Shown: positions 49,690 through 59,073 of the stretch, one piece after another
Layout: every line of letters begins with the position of its first letter
Position numbering within the stretch: the stretch's first letter is position 1
Assembly: GCA_035439445.1 (NCBI GenBank)
Contig: DAORKG010000004.1
Span: 1 to 64,000 of the forward strand
Reading direction: 5' to 3'
DNA length: 64,000 nt
Source: UBA4416 sp035439445
GTDB taxonomy: Bacteria > Bacteroidota > Bacteroidia > B-17B0 > Aurantibacillaceae
The notes under the pieces: model-generated
The model's database searches: none
Seen by the model: only the letters and a program-made list of their open reading frames with translations
Told to the model about the DNA's origin: nothing
Position numbers and translations under genes: made by a program

Positions 49690-50772
49690 ATGAGAAAAAG
49701 CCTCATTTTATGTAGCTTATGTGCTGTTTTATTTGGTACAAGCTGCAAATCCAATAAGGAAGAAAAAGAAGAAGAAATAAAGTTTTTGGTAACATCCCCT
49801 TTAAAAAAAGATACTCTTATAACGAGAAATTATGTTTGCCAAATTCGATCAATACAGCATATTGAATTGAGAGCACTTGAAAAAGGCTATTTACAGAATA
49901 TTTATGTTGATGAGGGACAGTTTGTGAAAAAGGGGCAAACCATGTTTCAAATAATGCCTTTGATTTATAACGCTGAATTACAAAAAGCACAGGCTGAAGC
50001 AAATTTTGCAGAGATTGAATATCAGAACACAAAGCAATTATCTGAAAAGAATGTTGTATCTCCTAATGAGCTAGCGTTAGCAAAAGCTAAATTCGATAAG
50101 GCAAAAGCTGAATTATCTCTTGCGCAAACACATCTACAGTTTACAGAGATTAAAGCCCCGTTTGATGGAATTATGGATCATTTTCAGGTTAGGCTTGGTA
50201 GTTTAGTTGATGAAGGAGATTTGCTAACCACACTATCAGATAATAGTCAAATGTGGGTTTATTTTAATGTTCCTGAAGCTGAATATTTAAACTACAAAAC
50301 ACATGCTACAGAGGAGAATTTAATGAAAGTAAATCTCTTAATGGCAAATGATCAACTGTTTGAATATCCTGGGGAAGTAAAAACAATTGAAGCAGACTTT
50401 AATAACGAAACCGGTAACATAGCTTTTAGAGCTACATTTCCAAACCCAAAAGGATTGTTGAGACATGGAGAAACCGGAAATATTGAAATGGGGATTCCTT
50501 TAAAAAACGCAATTATTATTCCTCAAAAAGCCACCTATGAAGTTTTAGAAAAGAAATACGTTTTTGTTGTTGACAAAAATAGTGTTGTTCATTCAAGAGA
50601 AATCACAATTGCTTCTGAAATGCCAGACTTGTATGTTGTAAAAGACGGCCTTAATGAAAACGAGAAAATTCTCTTAGAAGGTATCCGTAAAGTAAAAGAT
50701 AATGATAAAATCACATACACGTACGAGAATCCAAAAACTGTACTTCCAAAATTAAAAGTATATGTTGAATAA
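49690..50772 (+). CDS. RND efflux periplasmic adaptor lipoprotein
   Basis: The 360-residue membrane-fusion protein has a lipobox (GTSC, Cys19), a split biotinyl/lipoyl-like domain (about 55-190; LEKGYLQNIYVDEGQFVKKGQTMFQI), an alpha-helical hairpin (about 85-145, with ELQKAQAEANFAEIEYQNTKQL), and a beta-barrel and membrane-proximal part. It links the inner-membrane pump to the outer-membrane channel. The order adaptor, pump, channel in one operon is standard. Substrate specificity cannot be read from the sequence. Confidence 0.92.
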   Translation: MRKSLILCSLCAVLFGTSCKSNKEEKEEEIKFLVTSPLKKDTLITRNYVCQIRSIQHIELRALEKGYLQNIYVDEGQFVKKGQTMFQIMPLIYNAELQKAQAEANFAEIEYQNTKQLSEKNVVSPNELALAKAKFDKAKAELSLAQTHLQFTEIKAPFDGIMDHFQVRLGSLVDEGDLLTTLSDNSQMWVYFNVPEAEYLNYKTHATEENLMKVNLLMANDQLFEYPGEVKTIEADFNNETGNIAFRATFPNPKGLLRHGETGNIEMGIPLKNAIIIPQKATYEVLEKKYVFVVDKNSVVHSREITIASEMPDLYVVKDGLNENEKILLEGIRKVKDNDKITYTYENPKTVLPKLKVYVE

Positions 50773-50794
50773 AATCATCATTAAATAAAAGTTT

Positions 50795-53700
50795 ATGTTT
50801 AATAAATTCATTCAAAGACCAGTATTGGCTATAGTAATATCACTGGTGATATTATTTATAGGAACACTGGCAATAAAAACATTACCAACATCACAGTTCC
50901 CTGAGGTTGCTCCCCCTGTGGTAATGGTAAGTGCTTCTTATCCAGGAGCAAGTGCTAAATCGTTAGCAGAATCGGTTATTATTCCTCTTGAACAGTCTAT
51001 TAACGGCGCATGGGGTATGCGTTATATGACATCTGATGCAACCAGTGCGGGCGAAGCAAACATTCAGGTTGTTTTTAATCCAGGAACAGATATTAATCAG
51101 GCTCTAGTGCAGGTATCTAATCGTGTGCAACAAGTAACCAATCGTTTACCAATATTAGTTCAAAGAGAAGGAGTTGTTATTACTCCGGTAATTCCAAGCA
51201 TGTTGATGTATGTAAATCTTTACAGTAAAGATAAAAATGCCAACATGAAATTCTTATTCAATTATGCGGGTGTAAACATGGTTCCTGAATTGCAACGTAT
51301 TAATGGTATTGGTCAAGTAAGAATATTGGGAAGCCGTCAGTATGCAATGCGTGTTTGGTTAAATCCTGATCGTATGCGTGCATATAAAGTTTCTCCTGAT
51401 GAAGTGATGGAAGCTTTAAATGATCAAAGTATTATTGGAAAACCGGGACGTATTGGTAGAGGAGATAGCAAACAAGCCGAGGCATTAGAATATGTGTTAA
51501 CATACACCGATCGTTTTAATGACCCAAAGCAATATGAAAACGTTATTATCCGATCTAATCCTAATGGCGAAAATTTGCGATTGAAAGATGTTGCAACTGT
51601 TTCGTTAGGTAGTGAGTATTATGATATTTATTCAAGCATGAATGGACATCCATCTGCTGCTTTGATATTAAAACAAACCTACGGAAGTAATGCCAGTGAG
51701 GTAATTGAAAAAGTAAAAGAAAAATTAGAAGACTTAAAGAAATCTTTTCCTCCCGGAATGGAATATGAAATTAGTTACGACGTTTCTAACTTCTTGGATG
51801 CATCTATCGAAAATGTAGTTCATACATTAAGAGATGCTTTTATATTAGTGGCATTAGTGGTGTTTATTTTCCTAGGAGATTGGCGTTCAACATTAATTCC
51901 TACACTTGCAGTACCTATATCTTTAATTGGCGCGTTTTTCTTTATGCAACTCTTCGGACTTACTATCAATATGGTAACGCTCTTTGCCCTTGTATTGGCC
52001 ATTGGTATTGTGGTAGATGATGCAATAGTCGTCGTCGAGGCGGTTCACGCTAAGATGGAAGAAGAACATCTCTCTCCGTATAATGCTGTTAGAAAAGTAA
52101 TTGGTGAAATCAGTGGTGCCGTTATTGCCATTACCTTATTAATGGTGTCCGTATTTGTGCCTGTATCATTTATGACAGGACCAGTTGGTACCTTCTATCG
52201 CCAGTTTTCTATTACCATGGCTTCTTCAATTGTATTATCTGGTATTGTGGCTTTAACCGTAACACCTGTATTATGTGCCATGATATTAAAAAACAATCAT
52301 GGTAAACCAAGAAAGAAAACTTGGATGAATAGATTATTAGATAGCTTTAACAGTGGTTTTGAAAAACTTACCGGTAAATATGTTTGGTTACTGAAATTAA
52401 TAGCACACCGTAAAATCATTACAGTTGGATTATTTGTGGTGTTTGCTCTTGGTATTATTGGAATCAGTAATAGTTTACCTTCTGGCTTTATTCCTAGCGA
52501 AGATCAGGGTATGTTATATGCTATTATCCAAACACCTCCAGGCTCTACACTAGAAAGAACTAATGATTTATCGAATAAATTGGTTGAGGTAATTAATACA
52601 GTTGAAGGAGTTAAATCAGTTTCGTCTATTGCAGGTTATGAAGTACTAACCGAAGGACGTGGATCTAATGCCGGTACTTGTTTAATTAACTTAAAACCCT
52701 GGTCGGAAAGAGATCACTCGGTGAGTGAAATTATAGAGGAATTAGAACAGAAAGCAAAAGAGATTCCCGGTGCTACTATCGAATTTTTTGACCCACCTGC
52801 TGTTCCCGGATTTGGTGCCGCCGGAGGTTTTGCATTGCAGTTGTTAGATAAAACTAATAGTGGCGATTATAAACAGTTGGAAAAAGTAACTACTGATTTC
52901 ATGAACGAAATGAGAAAACGCAAAGAGATAACAGGCTTGTTCACATTCTTTAGCGCAAATTATCCTCAGTACGAAATCGAAATTGATAACCAAGCCGCTA
53001 TGCAAAAGGGAGTTACAATAGGTAATGCCATGAACACACTTTCTATTTTTGTTGGAAGTACTTACGAACTAGGGTTTATTAAGTATCAACGATTTTTTAA
53101 AGTGTTTGTTCAGGCAGCACCGGAATTTAGAAAGTTACCTACTGATATCATGAATTTATATGTTAAAAACAATCGTGATGAAATGGTGCCTTTCTCAGCC
53201 TTTATGAAAATTCATAAAAAACAAGGTGCCAATGAAATTAACCGTTATAACATGTACAATACTGCTGCTATTAGAGGTGGACCAGCTCCGGGATATAGTA
53301 GCGGTGAGGCTATTGCAGCCGTAAAAGAAGTAGCGGCAAAAACTTTACCGCATGGATATGACATTGATTGGGCTGCGCTTTCTTATGATGAAACCCGTCG
53401 TGGAAATGAAGCAATTTATATTTTCATTATTGTATTAGTGTTTGTATACTTTGTATTAGCCGCTCAATACGAAAGCTTTATCATTCCATTATCAGTTGTG
53501 TTTTCATTACCGGCCGGGGTATTTGGTTCGTTCCTGCTTATTAAAGGTATGGGTTTAGCAAATGATATTTATGCACAGGTAGGATTAGTAATGTTAGTTG
53601 GTTTGCTTGGTAAGAATGCTGTTTTAATTGTAGAATTCGCAGTTCAAAAGCAGCGTCAAGGCGCTACCGTTATAGATGCAGCTATTGAAGGCGCAAAAGT

Positions 53701-54001
53701 ACGTTTTCGACCAATTTTAATGACATCTTTTGCATTTATTGCCGGATTAATTCCCCTTGTAATTGCTCATGGAGCAGGGGCTATTGGTAATAAAACAATT
53801 GGATCTTCTGCGTTAGGAGGAATGTTATTTGGAACTATTTTCGGTGTGATTATCGTTCCGGGTTTATATTACATTTTTGGTTCAATAGCTGAAGGGCGTA
53901 AACTAATTAAAAATGAAGATGACAGTTCTTTAACAGAAGATTTAGTTCATAAAATGGATAGTTTCCCTCAAACACAAGACAATGATGAAAATGAACATTA
54001 A
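50795..54001 (+). CDS. RND inner-membrane efflux pump (HAE1 type)
   Basis: The 1068-residue protein is an AcrB-like proton-driven pump, with 12 membrane helices and two large periplasmic loops. It starts FNKFIQRPVLAIVISLVILFIG and carries the porter-domain pattern YPGASAKSLAESVIIPLE. The TM4 proton-relay pair is GIVVDDAIVVVEAV (two Asp), and GLLGKNAVLIVEFA lies in the second half. The length is full. The last 20 bases overlap the outer-membrane channel gene, a common translational coupling. It most likely exports hydrophobic or amphiphilic drugs, given the HAE1 type and the absence of heavy-metal RND motifs. Confidence 0.95.
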   Translation: MFNKFIQRPVLAIVISLVILFIGTLAIKTLPTSQFPEVAPPVVMVSASYPGASAKSLAESVIIPLEQSINGAWGMRYMTSDATSAGEANIQVVFNPGTDINQALVQVSNRVQQVTNRLPILVQREGVVITPVIPSMLMYVNLYSKDKNANMKFLFNYAGVNMVPELQRINGIGQVRILGSRQYAMRVWLNPDRMRAYKVSPDEVMEALNDQSIIGKPGRIGRGDSKQAEALEYVLTYTDRFNDPKQYENVIIRSNPNGENLRLKDVATVSLGSEYYDIYSSMNGHPSAALILKQTYGSNASEVIEKVKEKLEDLKKSFPPGMEYEISYDVSNFLDASIENVVHTLRDAFILVALVVFIFLGDWRSTLIPTLAVPISLIGAFFFMQLFGLTINMVTLFALVLAIGIVVDDAIVVVEAVHAKMEEEHLSPYNAVRKVIGEISGAVIAITLLMVSVFVPVSFMTGPVGTFYRQFSITMASSIVLSGIVALTVTPVLCAMILKNNHGKPRKKTWMNRLLDSFNSGFEKLTGKYVWLLKLIAHRKIITVGLFVVFALGIIGISNSLPSGFIPSEDQGMLYAIIQTPPGSTLERTNDLSNKLVEVINTVEGVKSVSSIAGYEVLTEGRGSNAGTCLINLKPWSERDHSVSEIIEELEQKAKEIPGATIEFFDPPAVPGFGAAGGFALQLLDKTNSGDYKQLEKVTTDFMNEMRKRKEITGLFTFFSANYPQYEIEIDNQAAMQKGVTIGNAMNTLSIFVGSTYELGFIKYQRFFKVFVQAAPEFRKLPTDIMNLYVKNNRDEMVPFSAFMKIHKKQGANEINRYNMYNTAAIRGGPAPGYSSGEAIAAVKEVAAKTLPHGYDIDWAALSYDETRRGNEAIYIFIIVLVFVYFVLAAQYESFIIPLSVVFSLPAGVFGSFLLIKGMGLANDIYAQVGLVMLVGLLGKNAVLIVEFAVQKQRQGATVIDAAIEGAKVRFRPILMTSFAFIAGLIPLVIAHGAGAIGNKTIGSSALGGMLFGTIFGVIIVPGLYYIFGSIAEGRKLIKNEDDSSLTEDLVHKMDSFPQTQDNDENEH

Positions 54002-55427
54002 ATCACTAATATACAGATATGCAGGTATTGCTTCCATATCTCTAACAGTTTTGGCTTGTAAAAATTTAGCCATCGTTAATAAAACCGAAAACAAGTCGGT
54101 TCCAGCAAGTTATGGTACCTCAACAGATAGTTTAAATACTGCTAAAACTAAATGGAAAGATTTTTTTAAAGATCCTCAACTTTGTGCTTTAATCGATTCT
54201 GCTTTGAAAAAAAACCAGGAATTAAACATTGTTATGCAAGAAATACAAATTGCTAAAAATGAAGTTAAGGCTAGACGAGGTGCTTTTTTACCTTTTATGA
54301 ATGCAGGTTTGGGTATTGGAGCCGAAAAAGTTGGTAGATACACAAGTCAGGGGGCAAGTGACGCTACTAATGAGATAATTCCTGGTAAGGCTTTTCCAGA
54401 TCCTTTACAAAACTATATGTTTGGAGTTAATGTGTCATGGGAAATAGATATTTGGAAAAAATTACGTAATGCAAAAAAATCAGCGTTATATAAATATCTA
54501 TCTACTATTGAAGGTAAAAATTTCATGGTTACTCACTTGATTTCTGAAATTGCCAATTCATATTATGAATTAGTAGCCCTAGATAACCAGTTAGACATTT
54601 TAAAAAAGAATATTGAATTGTATCAGAGTTCACTGGAAATTGTGAAACTTGAAAAACAATCTGCCAGAGTTACGGAGTTAGCTGTAAGAAGATTTGAAGC
54701 AGAAGTTTTAAAAACACAAAGTCATCAATATGATATCATGCAACAGATTACTGAAACTGAAAATCGAATTAATTTTTTAGTTGGTCGTTTTCCTCAGCCC
54801 GTTGCTAGAAACTCTAAAGACTTTACAGATTTAGTAATTGATACAATCTATTCCGGCATCCCATCACAGTTATTATCTAATCGTGCTGATATAAAACAAG
54901 CTGAACAAGCCTTAGTGGCTGCTAAATTAGATGTGAGAGTAGCAAAGGCTGAATTTTATCCATCGTTTGTTATCACTGCTGGCGCTGGTTATCGAGCATT
55001 TAATCCGCAGTATTTAATACAAACTCCACAATCTTTGTTATATAATTTAGCAGGAGATTTAGTGGCACCTTTAATTAACAGAAATGCGATTAAAGCAAAT
55101 TTCTACTCTGCTAATGCTAAACAAGTACAGGCCGTTTACAACTATGAGCGTGCAATTTTGCGCGCGCACATCGAAGTGGTGAATCAACTTTCAAATATTA
55201 ATAATTTAAAGAGAAGTTATGATTTGAAGAATAAGCAGGTTGAAACGCTTACACAATCGATAGACATATCTAATACTTTATTTAAATCGGCTAGGGCAGA
55301 TTACATGGAAGTGTTATTAACACAACGCGATGCTTTGGAATCAAAAATGGAATTAGTGGAAACAAAGAAACAACAAATGAACGCTATGGTTAATATTTAT
55401 AAAGCGTTGGGAGGAGGTTGGCGATAG
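53982..55427 (+). CDS. outer-membrane efflux channel lipoprotein (TolC/OprM type)
   Basis: The 481-residue protein has a lipobox (VLAC, Cys26) and two repeated helical halves: SALKKNQELNIVMQEIQIAKNEVKARRGAFLPFM and ADIKQAEQALVAAKLDVRVAKAEFYPSFVITAG. The second is the classic OEP signature. It completes the tripartite pump. The gene overlaps the pump by 20 bases. Three Met codons stand close together at the start; the exact one is uncertain. Confidence 0.92.
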   Translation: MMKMNIKSLIYRYAGIASISLTVLACKNLAIVNKTENKSVPASYGTSTDSLNTAKTKWKDFFKDPQLCALIDSALKKNQELNIVMQEIQIAKNEVKARRGAFLPFMNAGLGIGAEKVGRYTSQGASDATNEIIPGKAFPDPLQNYMFGVNVSWEIDIWKKLRNAKKSALYKYLSTIEGKNFMVTHLISEIANSYYELVALDNQLDILKKNIELYQSSLEIVKLEKQSARVTELAVRRFEAEVLKTQSHQYDIMQQITETENRINFLVGRFPQPVARNSKDFTDLVIDTIYSGIPSQLLSNRADIKQAEQALVAAKLDVRVAKAEFYPSFVITAGAGYRAFNPQYLIQTPQSLLYNLAGDLVAPLINRNAIKANFYSANAKQVQAVYNYERAILRAHIEVVNQLSNINNLKRSYDLKNKQVETLTQSIDISNTLFKSARADYMEVLLTQRDALESKMELVETKKQQMNAMVNIYKALGGGWR

Positions 55428-55445
55428 TTCCATCTAATTTTTCAT

Positions 55446-55477
55446 AAAACCAGCAATAAACAATGCTGGTTTTTTTG
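55446..55477 (+). terminator. intrinsic terminator of the efflux operon
   Basis: AACCAGCA (55448-55455) pairs with TGCTGGTT (55464-55471) around an eight-base loop, followed by a T-run. The next 93 bases up to 55570 are very AT-rich and show no further feature. Confidence 0.85.
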
Positions 55478-55570
55478 TCACAAAAAACATAAAAATTATT
55501 AATATATAATATTAAAAGTATAAATAAAAATATATGAATAATAGTCAATAATTTTATAAAAAAATCAGAA

Positions 55571-55804
55571 ATGACAAGAAATAAAAAAAAAACTACCTAT
55601 CTGGCAGCAGCATTTATCGCTTTGTTGATTTGTTTTAAAGCCACTAATATTTTTACAAATGAATATTTTGAGTTAACTAATGACATTGTTATAGTCTGCC
55701 TTTTACTTGCATTTGCCGAAAACATTTTAGTATTAATGATTACAGCACCTGATAGAGTTTATAAAAGATTTAACGGTCAGGTAGGTAATATTGAAAAACA
55801 ATAA
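55571..55804 (+). CDS. small two-span membrane protein
   Basis: The 77-residue protein has a basic N-terminus (MTRNKKKT), two hydrophobic segments (about 9-27, YLAAAFIALLICFKATNIF, and 38-57, IVIVCLLLAFAENILVLMI), and a short polar tail. It has no recognised domain. It is followed by a second small membrane protein gene 19 bases on, and then the DUF6671 and SbtA genes, all in the same direction. This suggests an operon. That it is a real gene rests on length, coherent hydrophobicity and position. Confidence 0.6.
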   Translation: MTRNKKKTTYLAAAFIALLICFKATNIFTNEYFELTNDIVIVCLLLAFAENILVLMITAPDRVYKRFNGQVGNIEKQ

Positions 55805-55823
55805 TTAATTAAAATTAATTTAA

Positions 55824-56063
55824 ATGATAAACTCAAAATCAGACTATAAACCCTTGTTTACAACTATTCTATTGATTGTTGCAGGATTGGTTTCTCCTTC
55901 AAACGGAGTGGATGATAAAAAAAATAAATCAGCTACTGAGATATTAGTAGAAGTAATATTTGTTATTGTTGCAGTTACATTAATTTATTTAATAACTTCT
56001 CTTATAATCAGCTATAAAAACTCAATAGAATCGGACAGTAGCGAAGAAAAAATTAACTTTTAA
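55824..56063 (+). CDS. small membrane protein
   Basis: This 79-residue protein has an N-terminal hydrophobic part (about 9-24, LFTTILLIVAGLVSPS) and a second, stronger membrane span (about 42-66, EVIFVIVAVTLIYLITSLIISY). It ends in a short acidic tail. No family is recognised. It sits between another tiny membrane protein and the DUF6671 gene, 35 bases before the latter. It may be a subunit or regulator of a membrane complex, but nothing in the sequence shows this. Confidence 0.55.
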   Translation: MINSKSDYKPLFTTILLIVAGLVSPSNGVDDKKNKSATEILVEVIFVIVAVTLIYLITSLIISYKNSIESDSSEEKINF

Positions 56064-56098
56064 CCAGCTTTTCAACCAAATGATTTATCGCATTAAAA

Positions 56099-56944
56099 AT
56101 GATACTTTATATGTTTAAAGGTAGAAATTTGGTTATTGCCACGAAGCATAAAAAAGAATTAGTGATTGCTCCTTTACTCGAAAAAGAATTAAATGTAAAA
56201 TGCTTTGTTGCAGATATTGATACAGATTTGTTAGGTACATTTACCGGAGAAGTACAAAGAACAGCTGATCCTGTTGAAACAGCCAGACAGAAATGCTTAA
56301 TGGCCATTGAAAAAACCGGATGTGATATGGCTGTTTCAAACGAAGGTTCCTTTGGTCAACATCCTTCTATGTTTTTTGCACACGCTGACTCAGAGGTTGT
56401 AATGTTACTTGACAAAAAAAATAATTTGGAGTTTATTGCCAGAGAAATTAGTACAGATACCAATTTTAATGGCTCGGAAGTTAGAACTTATAAAGAACTT
56501 CAAGATTTTGCTAAATCTGTAAAATTTCCCTCACATGGCCTTATTCTTAGAAAATCAAAAAACAGTAATGAGGATATTTTTAAGGGTATTACTACTTCTA
56601 TAGAACTGAAATTTACTTTCAATCTTTTAATTAATAAATATGATAAAATTTATGCAGAAACCGATATGAGGGCTCTGTATAATCCAACAAGAATGAAAGT
56701 AATTGAAAAGGCAATTGAAAAACTATTGGTGAAAGTCAACACACTTTGTCCTATGTGTAAAATGCCGGGCTATTCTATAGTTGATGCTAGGCCGGGATTA
56801 TTGTGTGATAATTGTGGGAATCCAACTCGATCCACATTGCTCCATGTGTTAGAATGCCAATCATGTAAATTTACCGAGGAAAAATTGCACCCTCATGGTA
56901 GAAAATCTGAAGACCCTATGTACTGTGATGTATGTAATCCATAA
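56099..56944 (+). CDS. DUF6671-type protein with C-terminal zinc ribbons
   Basis: The 281-residue protein has an N-terminal alpha/beta domain (about 5-195; NLVIATKHKKELVIAPLLEKEL, then MAVSNEGSFGQHPSMFFAHAD) and a C-terminal part with four CxxC pairs (CPMC, CDNC, CQSC, CDVC), which make two zinc ribbons. The pattern fits the uncharacterised DUF6671 family. It has no signal peptide, so it is cytoplasmic. It lies 45 bases before the SbtA-type transporter gene, with which it is probably co-transcribed. The start could also be the ATG at 56111. Confidence 0.7.
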   Translation: MILYMFKGRNLVIATKHKKELVIAPLLEKELNVKCFVADIDTDLLGTFTGEVQRTADPVETARQKCLMAIEKTGCDMAVSNEGSFGQHPSMFFAHADSEVVMLLDKKNNLEFIAREISTDTNFNGSEVRTYKELQDFAKSVKFPSHGLILRKSKNSNEDIFKGITTSIELKFTFNLLINKYDKIYAETDMRALYNPTRMKVIEKAIEKLLVKVNTLCPMCKMPGYSIVDARPGLLCDNCGNPTRSTLLHVLECQSCKFTEEKLHPHGRKSEDPMYCDVCNP

Positions 56945-56989
56945 ATAAAGCAAAATCATTTCAAAAACTAATAATAACAAATTTCAAAT

Positions 56990-57952
56990 ATGAATTTAGA
57001 TTTACTTGTTTCAAATATCACAAACCCAGCTTTTCTTTTTTTTATCTTAGGTGTAATTGCAGTTAAATTAAAAAGCGACCTCGAAATCCCTCCTAATTCT
57101 TCTAAATTTATTTCCCTCTACTTGTTGTTTTCCATTGGATTTAAAGGTGGACAAGAGTTATCACATGAAACGTTTAGTGTGGAGATTTTATGGTCTATGC
57201 TTTTTGGAATAGGAATTTCTTTACTGATACCTGTTTATACTTTTTTTATTTTGAAACGCAAACTGAATATTTATGATGCAGGCGCTATCGCCGCTGCGTA
57301 TGGTTCTGTGAGTGCAGTAACATTTGTTACGGCAGTTTCTTATCTAGATAATCAAAAATTACAACTTCATGGCCATATGGTTGCTATTATGGCACTTATG
57401 GAGTCACCTGCAATTATTGCGGGATTAATTCTAATGTCTATTTATAATAAAGAAGAAAGTAAAACAACTAATAAGCTATCAGTTATAAAACATTCTTTTA
57501 CTAATGGAAGTGTATTACTGATACTGGGAAGTTTAATAATAGGCCTTTTAGCAAATGCAAAACAAGCAGAAGGAATAAAGCCTTTTACAAATGATATCTT
57601 CAAAGGATTTTTAGCCATATTTTTATTAGACATGGGAATTACTAGTGGTAAAAAATTAAACTCTTTTGTTGGAAACGGATGGTTCCCTTTGTTGTTTGCA
57701 ATTATAATACCTTTAGTCAATGGAACGGCTGTTGCCTTTTTGAGTTCTTTTGTTACAGACGATATTTCTAACCGATTTATTTTAGCTGTTTTAGGAGCTA
57801 GTGCATCATACATAGCGGTTCCTGCTGCTATGAAAATTGCAATACCAAAAGCCAATCCGGGACTTTATTTACCCATGGCACTAGCAGTAACATTTCCTTT
57901 AAATATTACTTTTGGTATGCCATTATATCTTTATGTCTCACAAGTAATTTAG
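56990..57952 (+). CDS. sbtA: sodium-dependent bicarbonate transporter, SbtA type
   Basis: The 320-residue protein has about ten membrane spans and the SbtA/DUF897 pattern: ITNPAFLFFILGVIAVKLKSDLEIP, YLLFSIGFKGGQELS, AIAAAYGSVSAVTFVTAVSYL, LGASASYIAVPAAMKIAIPKANPGLYLPMALAVTFPLNI. In cyanobacteria SbtA imports bicarbonate with Na+, controlled by the PII-like SbtB. No SbtB gene is adjacent here. In a heterotroph it would feed carboxylations. The LysR regulator at 48174 is of the right class but nearly 8 kb away. Confidence 0.88.
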   Translation: MNLDLLVSNITNPAFLFFILGVIAVKLKSDLEIPPNSSKFISLYLLFSIGFKGGQELSHETFSVEILWSMLFGIGISLLIPVYTFFILKRKLNIYDAGAIAAAYGSVSAVTFVTAVSYLDNQKLQLHGHMVAIMALMESPAIIAGLILMSIYNKEESKTTNKLSVIKHSFTNGSVLLILGSLIIGLLANAKQAEGIKPFTNDIFKGFLAIFLLDMGITSGKKLNSFVGNGWFPLLFAIIIPLVNGTAVAFLSSFVTDDISNRFILAVLGASASYIAVPAAMKIAIPKANPGLYLPMALAVTFPLNITFGMPLYLYVSQVI

Positions 57953-57992
57953 TAAAATAGAAATTATGAGCTTAATGAGGAGAATGTGAAGA

Positions 57993-58550
57993 TTAATTTT
58001 TCTTCACGTATTTACAAAGAATAACAATCATTTGCTCATTGATTTTTCCTTCAATTTGCTCAGGATTATCATGAACTAATTTTATCTTTTTAACTACAGT
58101 TCCTTTAGATGCGGTAAAATTTGTTCCTTTTACATTTAAGGCTTGAGTTAACACAACCGTATCTCCATTTTCCAAAACATTTCCAAAGGCATCTTTATGA
58201 ACATCAGCAACCTCAAATGCGCTGATTGCCCATTGAATAATATTTTCATCTAGGTCAACAGAGCTGATTAAGTTATTAGCCCAGTCTTCTTCTTTATAGT
58301 TTTGTAAAATTCTATAACTTAAAGCTTGTACACTTGGTTCCGGACTCCAAATACTACCTTCTAAACAACGCCAGTGGAAACCAGCATCTTTACTGTCAAT
58401 GGCCTCTAAACAAGTATTACAAATAGCAACTTGGTTTTCTATAGATTCATCATTTTTTGGAGATACAGTATATTCATGAGTAGCTGTTTCGCTATTACAT
58501 AGTTCGCACATTTCTCCGTTGCGTTCTTTAAGTTTTTGGCTGATTGACAT
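57993..58550 (-). CDS. PhnA/YjdM-like zinc-ribbon protein
   Basis: The 185-residue protein has two CxxC pairs at the N-terminus (CELC and CNTC, about 14-46) and a C-terminal PhnA domain (about 115-180, DAFGNVLENGDTVVLTQALNVKG and GTVVKKIKLV). The PhnA family is named after phosphonate genes but its function is unclear; it is probably not a phosphonate enzyme. No phosphonate genes are near. It is single, and convergent with the SbtA gene. Confidence 0.88.
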   Translation of the reverse strand: MSISQKLKERNGEMCELCNSETATHEYTVSPKNDESIENQVAICNTCLEAIDSKDAGFHWRCLEGSIWSPEPSVQALSYRILQNYKEEDWANNLISSVDLDENIIQWAISAFEVADVHKDAFGNVLENGDTVVLTQALNVKGTNFTASKGTVVKKIKLVHDNPEQIEGKINEQMIVILCKYVKKN

Positions 58551-58617
58551 AGATTGATTTTAAAAAGACTATAATTTTTGAAAGCTCAAAAGTATAAGAT
58601 TATTTCAGATATTGTGT

Positions 58618-59073
58618 TTATTTTTTCCTGATATAAATCTCATTTTTAGCTTTTGCATACAATTCATTTGATTTGGAATAAATTTCGATGCTATAGGTTT
58701 TCACAAAAACTCCTTTACTAGTTAACTCTTCTTCAGCTTCTTTAATCATATCATCCGTGATCTTAATATGATAATACAAATCTGTTCTACCTGGCTTTAA
58801 AAACTGAATACTTGCACTTTTTAGCCAAACACTAATATTATAGCCTTTATGTTTTAATATTTGCCCAAACAACATCGCATAAAAAGGGTCGGTGGCCGAA
58901 TAGATTGTTCCGCCAAAAATGGCTTTACCAAAATTAAGCGTAAATAAACTTCTGTTTATTTTCACATGAGCTTCTGTAAATCCCGAATAAATATTTTGTA
59001 TCCAAATGCGTTGTAGCAGCAAGGGAGGATAAAGCCTCATGCCCCACTTAAGTATATTTTCAGAAACTTTCAT
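58618..59073 (-). CDS. DUF4442 hotdog-fold protein
   Basis: The 151-residue protein resembles DUF4442, a group of thioesterase-like hotdog proteins. It has the helix before the sheet (MRLYPPLLLQRIWI), the pattern RSLFTLNFGKAIFGGTIYSATDPFYAMLFG with a central helix, and strand IWLKSASIQFLKPGRTDLYY. Activity is uncertain, as the typical catalytic Asp/Glu cannot be placed surely. The start overlaps the end of the AraC regulator by 14 bases, which suggests coupling. Confidence 0.75.
   Translation of the reverse strand: MKVSENILKWGMRLYPPLLLQRIWIQNIYSGFTEAHVKINRSLFTLNFGKAIFGGTIYSATDPFYAMLFGQILKHKGYNISVWLKSASIQFLKPGRTDLYYHIKITDDMIKEAEEELTSKGVFVKTYSIEIYSKSNELYAKAKNEIYIRKK

Noticed and set aside
55478..55570. 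Very AT-rich stretch as a possible replication origin
   Set aside because: There are no DnaA boxes that I can see, no dnaA or dnaN nearby, and it is short; it is simply an AT-rich upstream region.
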